The translations under genes and the position numbers were made by a program. The notes under the pieces were generated by a model. The model made no database searches. It had not been told where the DNA came from and saw only the letters and a program-made list of their open reading frames with translations. A DNA stretch of 64,000 nucleotides from Lactococcus sp. S-13 (GTDB lineage: Bacteria > Bacillota > Bacilli > Lactobacillales > Streptococcaceae). The stretch covers positions 1,674,001-1,738,000 of the forward strand of contig NZ_SDAK01000001.1 of assembly GCF_004210295.1 (NCBI RefSeq), in the 5' to 3' direction. How positions within the stretch are numbered: the stretch's first letter is position 1; every line of letters starts with the position of its first letter. Of this stretch, positions 52,140 through 59,827 are shown piece after piece.

Positions 52140-53510
52140 CTAGTCGGCTTTTTCTGTCATCTTAGATTTTAAGAAATCAAAATCTTTTTCTGTTTTTGGA
52201 TATATCCGAGGGAGGAGATGTTGAGCTAAAAGTTTTTCTGTAAATTCTTCTTGATTATCTGTTGAGAAGATTGCTTCTAAGTCAAAGTTAATCTCTTCTT
52301 TTTCATAAGCGCTAATGTTTCTTACTTTTGGAGAAAATAAACGTTTGGTTTGTGACAGCTGATAGTAAACACCGCCTTCATAACCTTTTCCTTGTTGTTT
52401 CTCTGATAGAATCGTGCAAAAGTTAATTCGTCTGATATATTGGTCTAAAGCTTCGTCTTTAAAAATATTAAAGAATTGTTCTGGAAGCTGTGTATTAGTA
52501 ATCAATATTAGTCGTGGGACAACTTGCTTATTCGTGAATCGAGCGGACATTCGAGAAGTGTTAATCGGGTCTAAGAGTTTCAACCAGTCCGCTTTGCGTA
52601 GCGAATCGGGGCGGATATCGTCTAATAGGATAATATCTTCTCCATAATAGTCGTCAAAAGGATTAGAAGAAGAAGCGGAGTAGATACGACTTTTAAACTT
52701 ATTTTCTTCCGCATATTCTCGTACTTTTTGAGCAATTGTTCTTGCAAGATAAGATTTTCCGAGGGAGCTTTTTCCTTGAAAGTACATGACCGTCAATTTA
52801 TATTTTCCTGTGGTTAAATCTTTTAAATTCTTAAATGCTAACCTTTCAGCGTAAGAATCAAAGGCTTGTTTAAACTGTAGCTTGTGATTACTGTAGAGGA
52901 GAAATAAATCATCGTCTGCTAAGATATTTTCAAGGAATAGTTCACCTTTTAAAATTTGTTGATTAATTAAATCTAAGCTTTCATCTGTTCGCTTTCTTTT
53001 GACTGTGGCACTTTGTTTTTCAAATTTCTTAGCATTGCTTAAAATAAAGTTTGAATAATCAAATGTTCCAAAGGTTTCGACTTCAAGGGGCGGATATTGG
53101 TATTTATCGGGTTGTTGCGCATGAGTAAGATAAGCAAGTTGATTTTCTTCAAAATATCTATTTTTATCTTTAGGAAATTCAATATATTGTACCTTAATGC
53201 CCAATACTTTAGCAATCCTCGTAATTGTTCTTTTGTCAGAATATTTGCCGTAGAGATGAACGTGAGGAAAAACTAATTCATTCAAATCATTCTTGTCTAA
53301 GGAGTGAACGATAAGCGAAATACATTCTAATTTCACTTTATCAGATTCTAATGTTTTAAGTCTTCGATAAATTTCTTCAAAGATGAGTGCTTTATTAGCC
53401 TGCCAATCGTCAAAGAGTTCGAGTTTTTCATCTTCCCAATCCCAATATTCTGCTTTTAATTGTTGTTCAAAAACAAATTGTTTAATTCTTTTTTCTTCGA
53501 TAAAATACAC
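52140..53510 (-). CDS. Replication initiator with HUH nickase and SF3-type helicase motifs
   Basis: 456 residues. The HUH motif is FPHVHLYGKYSDKR (His83-Val-His85), and a Tyr motif follows at AYLTHAQQPDKYQYP (Tyr127 and Tyr137/139), as in Rep_2 plasmid initiators of the pMV158 kind. The C-terminal half is a P-loop ATPase: Walker A GKSSLGKS (246-253), Walker B DIILLDDIRP with Asp297/298, and an ITNTQLPEQFF motif C with sensor Asn, resembling SF3 helicases of CRESS-DNA virus and parvovirus Reps. It should nick an origin and unwind DNA, so the element can replicate when excised. Confidence 0.85.
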   Translation of the reverse strand: MYFIEEKRIKQFVFEQQLKAEYWDWEDEKLELFDDWQANKALIFEEIYRRLKTLESDKVKLECISLIVHSLDKNDLNELVFPHVHLYGKYSDKRTITRIAKVLGIKVQYIEFPKDKNRYFEENQLAYLTHAQQPDKYQYPPLEVETFGTFDYSNFILSNAKKFEKQSATVKRKRTDESLDLINQQILKGELFLENILADDDLFLLYSNHKLQFKQAFDSYAERLAFKNLKDLTTGKYKLTVMYFQGKSSLGKSYLARTIAQKVREYAEENKFKSRIYSASSSNPFDDYYGEDIILLDDIRPDSLRKADWLKLLDPINTSRMSARFTNKQVVPRLILITNTQLPEQFFNIFKDEALDQYIRRINFCTILSEKQQGKGYEGGVYYQLSQTKRLFSPKVRNISAYEKEEINFDLEAIFSTDNQEEFTEKLLAQHLLPRIYPKTEKDFDFLKSKMTEKAD

Positions 53511-53859
53511 CTCATTTCTAAAAAGTGTCGATGTGACCGTCTAGAATCGTCTATGTGATTTCACATAGACAGTTTCATAGACAGTAAAAAAGTGAGAGTT
53601 TATCTATAATTTTGAAATTGATAAAGTGCTGTTAAGTGTTGGTGTGTTTGGGGTTACACCATTTTGTTGACAAGCCCTAAAATGGTGCGCACGTAGAAAC
53701 TGTCTAGGTAAGCACATTTTTATCTTCTCTAGGGCATGACTTCCAGAGGCTGTTTGGTTCATTCGCCAGCGTTCCCCATGTGGTCTGCCCTACTCGTCTT
53801 GTGCTTCGCAGACGTCAGGCATCCCACATGGCTTGTCGCATTCACACATCCTGTGGCAG
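53511..53859. other. Structured non-coding region, candidate replication/transfer origin of the element
   Basis: 349 bp without a supported gene. It has a perfect 10-bp palindrome GTCTATGTGA-TT-TCACATAGAC (53549-53570) next to direct repeats CATAGACAGT (53564, 53576), and a 9-bp hairpin CACCATTTT/AAAATGGTG with a 13-nt loop (53657-53687). A GC-rich stretch (53740-53870) follows, with a further CCATGTGG...CCACATGG inverted pair. This lies directly upstream of rep, where HUH initiators usually nick. Confidence 0.55.
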
Positions 53860-54252
53860 TCATTCGCCTTTAGATAAAGTGATTTTATCAGTTACGAGTT
53901 TAACTCCCCGCCAAGAACTCATTCCCATGTCCCAAAGTAAACGAACTTGTGGATTCGTACATTCAATGACCGCTTCTTTTTCTTCATCTTTGTAATCTTG
54001 AAGCTCATCTAGTCCACCATAAACCTCAATTGTGATAGTTTTTAATTGAGAAAGATCAACACCAGCTTGTTCTAATACGAGTGCCGTTCCAGCATCAAGC
54101 GCTTGTAAAATAGCTTTGTTTCCATCTTTAGAAAATCGAGCTTTAGAAAAATTCACCATAAATTTTTTCGGAATATCAAAGTTATTTTTATCAAGGTTAA
54201 CTCCACCGAGTTTTACAGTATTGTCGTTGAGTGTTAATTTATTATTGTTCAT
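53860..54252 (-). CDS. Element protein of unknown function, 130 residues
   Basis: No family is recognised. It opens with a low-complexity Asn/Lys-rich stretch (MNNNKLTLNDNTVKLGG), then a mixed alpha/beta body (FMVNFSKARFSKDGNKAILQ, ITIEVYGGLDELQDY). There is no signal peptide or membrane segment. ATG overlaps the end of the upstream gene by 4 bp, so the two are coupled; both lie upstream of the candidate origin and rep. Confidence 0.65.
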   Translation of the reverse strand: MNNNKLTLNDNTVKLGGVNLDKNNFDIPKKFMVNFSKARFSKDGNKAILQALDAGTALVLEQAGVDLSQLKTITIEVYGGLDELQDYKDEEKEAVIECTNPQVRLLWDMGMSSWRGVKLVTDKITLSKGE

Positions 54253-54692
54253 TTAAATAGTCCTTTTTTCTTTTTATTATTTTCTTGATAAACTTTAAAC
54301 TCTTGCGTTAGAGTATCAAGTCCTGTTTTTAGTGATTGATTCTCTTTTTTGAGTGAATCAAACTTTTTGTTTGCTTGTAATCGGTATTTGATAAAAGCTT
54401 GTGCTAAGTGATTGTGTTTGCCTTGGATATGTTCTAAGGTCAAAAGTTGTGCATTTCCCCAGACTTCAAAAATTGTTTGTTCTAAACCTTTGGAATCAAT
54501 TAATTGTGCCATTTTTTGGAAACGTCTCACTTCTTTTGAATCGAAGTCAGGGACTTTTTGAGTCTGATTTCTTCCGATTTGAACTGTTTTTTCTTCAAAT
54601 TCATATTCTGCCAAATGCTCAATTTGTTTTTTCCAACGCTTGAGAGTAGAAACAGACTTTCCGAGGTCATGAGCTAGGGTCTGAATATCCAT
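54249..54692 (-). CDS. HTH-coiled coil protein of the integrated element
   Basis: 147 residues. An N-terminal helix-turn-helix (DIQTLAHDLGKSVSTLKRWKKQIEHL) is followed by a helical region and a C-terminal coiled coil (FDSLKKENQSLKTGLDTLTQEFKVYQENN) ending in a Lys-rich tail. The layout resembles small plasmid-encoded replication or partition-associated DNA-binding proteins. First gene of the - strand element operon; RBS AGAGGA precedes the ATG. Confidence 0.7.
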   Translation of the reverse strand: MDIQTLAHDLGKSVSTLKRWKKQIEHLAEYEFEEKTVQIGRNQTQKVPDFDSKEVRRFQKMAQLIDSKGLEQTIFEVWGNAQLLTLEHIQGKHNHLAQAFIKYRLQANKKFDSLKKENQSLKTGLDTLTQEFKVYQENNKKKKGLFK

Positions 54693-54733
54693 ATAAATGT
54701 TATCCTCTTATATTTAATTTTCAAAGGTCAGTG

Positions 54734-54800
54734 TGTTATAATCAAGTTATATAATTTTGTAAGTCGTCTTTTTGCCTGGTAGCGAGGACGATTTTTTTAT
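54734..54800 (+). ncRNA. Candidate small RNA between the divergent element promoters
   Basis: A TG-extended -10 TATAAT (54737-54742) reads into AAGTCGTC/GACGATTT (54761-54768, 54787-54794) followed by a T-run, so a transcript of about 50 nt ending at an intrinsic terminator is predicted on the + strand. It lies opposite the 5' leader of the - strand operon and could be an antisense regulator. No reading frame of note. Confidence 0.3.
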
Positions 54801-54849
54801 TGGTGGGTCATTCATTTTTAACTCCTTATATGATATAATTTAGTTAAAT

Positions 54850-54915
54850 AATCTAAAAAAGAACTTTTTTAGATTTAAAATCTAACTATAATTGTATTTT
54901 AGATTATTAATCTAA
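54850..54915. promoter_or_regulatory. Three overlapping TTAGATT palindromes (regulator operator cluster)
   Basis: AATCTAAAAAAG-AA-CTTTTTTAGATT (54850-54875), TTAGATTT-A-AAATCTAA (54869-54885) and TTAGATT-ATT-AATCTAA (54899-54915) are all perfect inverted repeats sharing the half-site TTAGATT. They flank a -10 TATAAT (54887-54892) of the regulator gene, so autoregulation is likely. Confidence 0.7.
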
Positions 54916-54957
54916 AAAAGTCAACTGTTAAATATAAATTTTAGAAAAGAATGAAAT

Positions 54958-55749
54958 ATGAACTTTTATGAGCGATTACAAGACCTAGCTAAAAAACAAG
55001 GGAAATCATTTAATGAAATTGAACAAGAACTTGGATTAGGTAAAAATACCCTCTATAGCTATAAAAAAAATCAGCCGACTGCCCAGCGTTTGAAGCAATT
55101 TTCGGAATATTTTAATGTTTCTATTGACTACCTCTTAGGAAGAGCAGGAGGTAATTATACTCAGTATTTTAATAGTGTTAAAGAAAACGTTCGAGCGAAT
55201 CGATTAAAAAAAGGATTGACACAAAAGCAATTAGCCAAGCTTATTGGGACATCTGTACGAGATATAGAAGAAATTGAAGATGGGACAAGGTATTTAACTG
55301 ATGATGCTTTGGTTGAATTAGCACTTGTCTTGGAAGTTCCGATTGAACAATTAATGGTTGATAATCCTGAGGTGTCAAAGACCGTACAGGCAGGTCTGAT
55401 TTTAGAGAGAATAGATACAAATTTTAGATATGAAACAGCTGTTAATGATATTAATGTTATTGAACTACTCTATAAAAAAGTAAGATTTGAAAAAGAGAAA
55501 GATGAGTTATCTGATGAAGATATCGATTTCATTCTAGGAGGAAATACAGAACTTGATAGAGATAGAAAAATAGAACTTATTTCTTTTGAGAATTCTCAAT
55601 TGATTATTAATGAGATTGAAAGATTAGAAGAAAAAGTAAAAGAAAAATTGAACTTATATGATGAGCTTTTTGGATATTACCAAAGAGGAGAATCCCATAA
55701 ACAACCTTTGAAAGAACTTTACGATCATAAAAACCCATTTAAATTTTAA
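54958..55749 (+). CDS. Double-HTH (XRE) repressor of the integrated element
   Basis: 263 residues. The first HTH (NEIEQELGLGKNTLYSYKKNQPT with SEYFNVSIDYLLG) is similar to EpsR encoded 1.4 kb downstream. A second XRE HTH follows at about residues 75-135 (RLKKGLTQKQLAKLIGTSVRDIEEIEDG). The C-terminal half is charged and helical, a probable dimerisation or signal domain, without a peptidase motif. Divergent from the int-rep operon, it is the likely lifestyle switch of the element. Confidence 0.8.
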   Translation: MNFYERLQDLAKKQGKSFNEIEQELGLGKNTLYSYKKNQPTAQRLKQFSEYFNVSIDYLLGRAGGNYTQYFNSVKENVRANRLKKGLTQKQLAKLIGTSVRDIEEIEDGTRYLTDDALVELALVLEVPIEQLMVDNPEVSKTVQAGLILERIDTNFRYETAVNDINVIELLYKKVRFEKEKDELSDEDIDFILGGNTELDRDRKIELISFENSQLIINEIERLEEKVKEKLNLYDELFGYYQRGESHKQPLKELYDHKNPFKF

Positions 55750-55750
55750 T

Positions 55751-55790
55751 AAAAAGTACTGAACGCTTTAAAAATTCAGTACTTTTTATT
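55751..55790 (+). terminator. Terminator after the regulator
   Basis: Perfect 13-bp stem AAAAAGTACTGAA/TTCAGTACTTTTT with an 11-nt loop and T-rich tail. Confidence 0.9.
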
Positions 55791-56190
55791 TTTAATTGTG
55801 TTTTTATTAAGTGTCTTATTATATATCATAAGTTTAAATTTATATCTTAATATATCAAAGATATAATTTTTAATCTGAAAATTCACTTCTAAATGATAGG
55901 AAAGTATAATATACGAGTAAAAAAGACATTGAGTTTAAATTAATTAATGCGATTAGAAAGTTTGGAGAGAAATCTATTTTTGGCAATTGTTTGAAAATTG
56001 TTGTATATTTTTAATCTTAAGAGTATACTGATATCATTAAAGGTTTAAGATAGAGTTAAGGCGATAACTTTCAGGAAAATTTTAATTTTTCTGAAAGTAA
56101 AGTTGAAAAACCATACTAAATGATTAAACTTATATCTTTATTTATGCGTAAAATTTCTTGCAGTTTAAAGTTTGAAACCCTTACCTTCAC
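55791..56190. other. AT-rich non-coding region upstream of the eps cluster
   Basis: No gene is supported. Features: an isolated TATAAT (55905-55910), and a hairpin ACTTTCAG...CTGAAAGT (56067-56098) with an AT-rich stem extension but no T-run. The composition is more AT-rich than flanking chromosomal genes. The right end of the integrated element may lie here. Confidence 0.4.
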
Positions 56191-56219
56191 TTGCATTAAA
56201 AGATTTTATCTTATATAAT
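56191..56219 (+). promoter_or_regulatory. Candidate eps promoter
   Basis: -35 TTGCAT (56191-56196), 17-bp spacer, -10 TATAAT (56214-56219), leaving a leader of about 118 nt before epsR. Confidence 0.6.
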
Positions 56220-56344
56220 GTATTAATATAGTATTGAAAATTAAAAAAAATACCAAAATGGTTTAACTTAAGCAAGTTTTGATTTAGTTTTTCAGAAAAT
56301 TAAGATTTTTCTTACAAAAGTTAATAAAAAGAGGGATTATATTT

Positions 56345-56662
56345 ATGAATGATTTATTTTACCATCGTCTAAAGGAATTAGTTGAATCAAGTGGTAAATC
56401 TGCAAATCAAATAGAGAGGGAATTGGGTTACCCTAGAAATTCTTTGAATAATTATAAGTTGGGAGGAGAACCCTCTGGGACAAGGTTAATAGGACTATCA
56501 GAGTATTTTAATGTGTCCCCAAAATATCTGATGGGTATAATTGATGAGCCTAATGACAGTTCTGCAATTAATCTTTTTAAAACTCTAACTCAAGAAGAGA
56601 AAAAAGAAATGTTTATAATTTGTCAAAAATGGCTTTTTTTAGAATATCAAATAGAGTTATAA
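56345..56662 (+). CDS. epsR: EPS cluster regulator EpsR
   Basis: 105 residues, one XRE HTH (KSANQIERELGYPRNSLNNYKLGGEP) followed by LSEYFNVSPKYLMG and a short helical tail. This is the first gene of lactococcal eps clusters. AGAGGGA precedes the ATG. The HTH resembles the first HTH of the element regulator at 54958. Whether it represses or is inert for eps expression is not clear from sequence. Confidence 0.88.
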   Translation: MNDLFYHRLKELVESSGKSANQIERELGYPRNSLNNYKLGGEPSGTRLIGLSEYFNVSPKYLMGIIDEPNDSSAINLFKTLTQEEKKEMFIICQKWLFLEYQIEL

Positions 56663-56695
56663 CAATAATAAATTTAGGGAGTTTTTCTTATTACT

Positions 56696-57463
56696 ATGAT
56701 GAAAAAAGGAATTTTTGTAATTACTATAGTGATATCTATAGCATTGATAATTGGAGGTTTTTATAGTTATAATTCTAGGATAAATAATCTTTCAAAAACT
56801 AATAAAGGAAAAGAAGTTGTAAAAAATAGCAGTGAAAAAAATCATATAGACCTTACCTATAAAAAGTATTATAAAAATTTACCAAAATCAGTTCAAAATA
56901 AAATAGATGATATTTCATCCAAAAATAAAGAAGTTACTTTAACTTGTATTTGGCAATCTGATTCAGTTATTTCTGAACAATTTCAACAAAACTTACAAAA
57001 ATATTATGGAAATAAGTTTTGGAACATCAAAAATATCACTTACAATGGCGAAACTAGTGAACAATTATTGGCTGAAAAAGTTGAAAACCAAGTATTAGCC
57101 ACTAATCCTGATATTGTTTTATATGAAGCTCCACTTTTTAATGATAACCAAAACATTGAAGCAACAGCCTCACTGACTAGTAATGAGCAACTTATAACAA
57201 ATTTGGCTAGTGCAGGAGCGGAGGTAATAGTTCAACCCTCTCCACCGATCTATGGTGGTGTTGTGTACCCCGTACAAGAAGAACAATTTAAACAATCTTT
57301 ATCTACAAAGTATCCCTATATAGACTACTGGGCTAGTTACCCAGACAAAGATTCTGATGAAATGAAGGGGCTATTTGCTGATGATGGAGTTTATAGAACG
57401 CTAAATGATTCGGGGAATAAGATTTGGCTAGATTATATTACTAAATATTTTACAGCAAACTAA
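56696..57463 (+). CDS. epsX: EpsX, membrane-anchored protein of the eps cluster
   Basis: 255 residues with an N-terminal membrane anchor (about 6-25, FVITIVISIALIIGGFYSY) and an extracellular domain. ATNPDIVLYEAPLFNDNQN and a C-terminal DYWASYPDKDSDEMKGLFADDGVY resemble SGNH-hydrolase-like folds (the D-G-V-Y end resembles an Asp-x-x-His block without the His), so catalytic ability is doubtful. It is the standard second gene of epsRXCDB. Probably acts at the surface in EPS assembly. Confidence 0.85.
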   Translation: MMKKGIFVITIVISIALIIGGFYSYNSRINNLSKTNKGKEVVKNSSEKNHIDLTYKKYYKNLPKSVQNKIDDISSKNKEVTLTCIWQSDSVISEQFQQNLQKYYGNKFWNIKNITYNGETSEQLLAEKVENQVLATNPDIVLYEAPLFNDNQNIEATASLTSNEQLITNLASAGAEVIVQPSPPIYGGVVYPVQEEQFKQSLSTKYPYIDYWASYPDKDSDEMKGLFADDGVYRTLNDSGNKIWLDYITKYFTAN

Positions 57464-57502
57464 TTAAGTTATAAATAACAATTATTAAATATTGGAGAAG
57501 AA

Positions 57503-58282
57503 ATGCAGGAAACACAGGAACAGACGTTTGATTTAAGAGGGATTTTTAAAATTATTCGCAAAAGGTTAGGTTTAATATTATTTAGTGCTTTAATAGTCAC
57601 AATATTAGGGAGCATCTACACATTTTTTATAGCCTCCCCAGTTTACACAGCCTCAACTCAACTTGTCGTTAAACTACCAAATTCGGATAATTCAGCAGCC
57701 TACGCTGGACAAGTGACCGGGAATATTCAAATGGCGAACACAATTAACCAAGTTATTGTTAGTCCAGTCATTTTAGATAAAGTTCAAAGTAATTTAAATC
57801 TATCTGATGACTCTTTCCAAAAACAAGTTACAGCAGCAAATCAAACAAATTCACAAGTTATTACGCTTACTGTTAAATATTCTAATCCGTACATTGCACA
57901 AAAGATTGCAGACGAGACTGCTAAAATTTTTAGTTCAGATGCAGCAAAACTATTGAATGTTACTAACGTTAATATTCTATCCAAAGCAAAAGCTCAAACA
58001 ACACCAATTAGTCCTAAACCTAAATTGTATTTAGCGATATCTGTTATAGCCGGACTAGTTTTAGGTTTAGCCATTGCTTTATTGAAGGAATTGTTTGATA
58101 ACAAAATTAATAAAGAAGAAGATATTGAAGCTCTGGGGCTCACGGTTCTTGGTGTAACAACCTATGCTCAAATGAGTGATTTTAATAAGAATACAAATAA
58201 AAATGGCACGCAATCGGGAACTAAGTCAAGTCCGCCTAGCGACCATGAAGTAAATAGATCATCAAAAAGGAATAAAAGATAG
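57503..58282 (+). CDS. epsC: Wzz-type polysaccharide co-polymerase, kinase activator
   Basis: 259 residues. Two membrane helices (about 23-44 and 176-196) flank an extracellular helical domain; a Pro-rich ISPKPKLYLAIS precedes the second helix. This is the Gram-positive CapA/CpsC layout, where the C-terminal cytoplasmic tail activates the tyrosine kinase encoded next. GGAGAAG precedes the ATG. It controls chain length of the exopolysaccharide. Called epsA in some strains. Confidence 0.93.
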   Translation: MQETQEQTFDLRGIFKIIRKRLGLILFSALIVTILGSIYTFFIASPVYTASTQLVVKLPNSDNSAAYAGQVTGNIQMANTINQVIVSPVILDKVQSNLNLSDDSFQKQVTAANQTNSQVITLTVKYSNPYIAQKIADETAKIFSSDAAKLLNVTNVNILSKAKAQTTPISPKPKLYLAISVIAGLVLGLAIALLKELFDNKINKEEDIEALGLTVLGVTTYAQMSDFNKNTNKNGTQSGTKSSPPSDHEVNRSSKRNKR

Positions 58283-58291
58283 GAGTTCAGG

Positions 58292-58987
58292 ATGGCTAAA
58301 AATAAAAGAAGCATAGACAATAATCGTTATATTATTACCAGTGTCAATCCTCAATCACCTATTTCCGAACAATATCGTACGATTCGTACGACCATTGATT
58401 TTAAAATGGCGGATCAAGGAATTAAAAGTTTTCTAGTAACATCTTCAGAAGCAGCTGCAGGTAAATCAACCGCGAGTGCTAATATAGCTGTTGCTTTTGC
58501 ACAACAAGGTAAAAAAGTACTTTTAATTGATGGCGATCTTCGTAAACCGACTGTTAACATTACTTTTAAAGTACAAAATAGAGTAGGATTAACCAATATT
58601 TTAATGCATCAATCTTCGATTGAAGATGCCATACAAGGGACAAGACTTTCTGAAAATCTTACAATAATTACCTCTGGTCCAATTCCACCTAATCCATCGG
58701 AATTATTAGCATCTAGTGCAATGAAAGACTTGATTGACTCTGTGTCCGATTTCTTTGATGTTGTTTTGATTGATACTCCACCTCTCTCTGCAGTTACTGA
58801 TGCTCAAATTTTGAGTAGTTATGTAGGAGGAGCAGTTATTGTTGTACGTGCCTATGAAACAAAAAAAGAGAGTTTAGCAAAAACAAAAAAAATGCTTGAA
58901 CAAGTTAATGCAAATATTTTAGGGGTTGTTTTACATGGGGTAGACTCTTCTGAGTCACCATCGTATTACTACTACGGAGTAGAATAA
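58292..58987 (+). CDS. epsD: BY-type tyrosine kinase of the eps module
   Basis: 231 residues. Walker A SSEAAAGKSTASANIAVAFA, A' motif VLLIDGDLRKPTV and B motif VVLIDTPPLSAVTDA mark a bacterial tyrosine kinase of the CpsD/Wze family. The C-terminus has the tyrosine cluster SPSYYYYGVE that is autophosphorylated. With EpsC and the EpsB phosphatase it cycles phosphorylation to control polymerisation. 9 bp separate it from epsC. Confidence 0.95.
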   Translation: MAKNKRSIDNNRYIITSVNPQSPISEQYRTIRTTIDFKMADQGIKSFLVTSSEAAAGKSTASANIAVAFAQQGKKVLLIDGDLRKPTVNITFKVQNRVGLTNILMHQSSIEDAIQGTRLSENLTIITSGPIPPNPSELLASSAMKDLIDSVSDFFDVVLIDTPPLSAVTDAQILSSYVGGAVIVVRAYETKKESLAKTKKMLEQVNANILGVVLHGVDSSESPSYYYYGVE

Positions 58988-59041
58988 TTGGAATAAACTT
59001 GAATCAAATAAAAGAACGAAATTCGTAGGCTAGGAGAGAAA

Positions 59042-59806
59042 ATGATTGATATTCATTGCCATATTTTACCGGGGATAGATGATGGGGCTAAAACTTCTGG
59101 AGATACTTTGACAATGCTGAAATCAGCAATTGATGAAGGGATAACAACCATCACTGCCACTCCTCATCATAATCCTCAATTTAATAATGAATCACCGCTT
59201 ATTTTGAAGAAAGTTAAGGAAGTTCAAAATATCATTGACGAGCATCAATTACCAATTGAAGTTTTACCCGGACAAGAGGTGAGAATATATGGTGATTTAT
59301 TAAAAGAATTTTCTGAAGGAAAGTTACTGACAGCAGCGGGCACTTCAAGTTATATATTGATTGAATTTCCATCAAATCATGTGCCAGCTTATGCTAAAGA
59401 ACTTTTTTATAATATTCAATTGGAGGGACTTCAACCTATTTTGGTCCATCCTGAGCGTAATAGTGGAATCATTGAGAACCCTGATATATTATTTGATTTT
59501 ATTGAACAAGGAGTACTAAGTCAGATAACAGCTTCAAGTGTTACTGGTCATTTTGGTAAAAAAATACAAAAGCTCTCATTTAAAATGATAGAAAACCATC
59601 TGACGCATTTTGTTGCATCAGATGCGCATAATGTGACGTCACGTGCATTTAAGATGAGGGAAGCATTTGAAATGATTGAAGATAGTTATGGTTCTGGTGT
59701 ATCACGAATGTTTCAAAATAATGCAGAGTCAGTGATTTTAAACGAAAGTTTTTATCAAGAAAAACCAACAAAGATCAAAACAAAGAAATTTTTAGGATTA
59801 TTTTAA
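59042..59806 (+). CDS. epsB: PHP-type protein-tyrosine phosphatase (Wzh/CpsB)
   Basis: 254 residues. The PHP metal-site motif IDIHCHILPGIDDGAKTSGD opens the protein; TATPHHNPQF, LPGQEVRIYGD, HPERNSGI and VASDAHN add the other metal ligands. It dephosphorylates the EpsD tyrosine cluster. AGGAGAG precedes the ATG. Confidence 0.95.
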   Translation: MIDIHCHILPGIDDGAKTSGDTLTMLKSAIDEGITTITATPHHNPQFNNESPLILKKVKEVQNIIDEHQLPIEVLPGQEVRIYGDLLKEFSEGKLLTAAGTSSYILIEFPSNHVPAYAKELFYNIQLEGLQPILVHPERNSGIIENPDILFDFIEQGVLSQITASSVTGHFGKKIQKLSFKMIENHLTHFVASDAHNVTSRAFKMREAFEMIEDSYGSGVSRMFQNNAESVILNESFYQEKPTKIKTKKFLGLF

Positions 59807-59827
59807 AGGGATTAAATGGAGTAAATA

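Noticed and set aside
50337-54721. 13-bp direct repeat TATATTTAATTTT at 50337-50349 and 54709-54721 as attachment sites of the integrated element
   Set aside because: The repeat is pure A/T in an AT-rich region, likely by chance, and would leave the divergent regulator outside the element. The real att sites stay unassigned; comparison with an empty locus would settle them.
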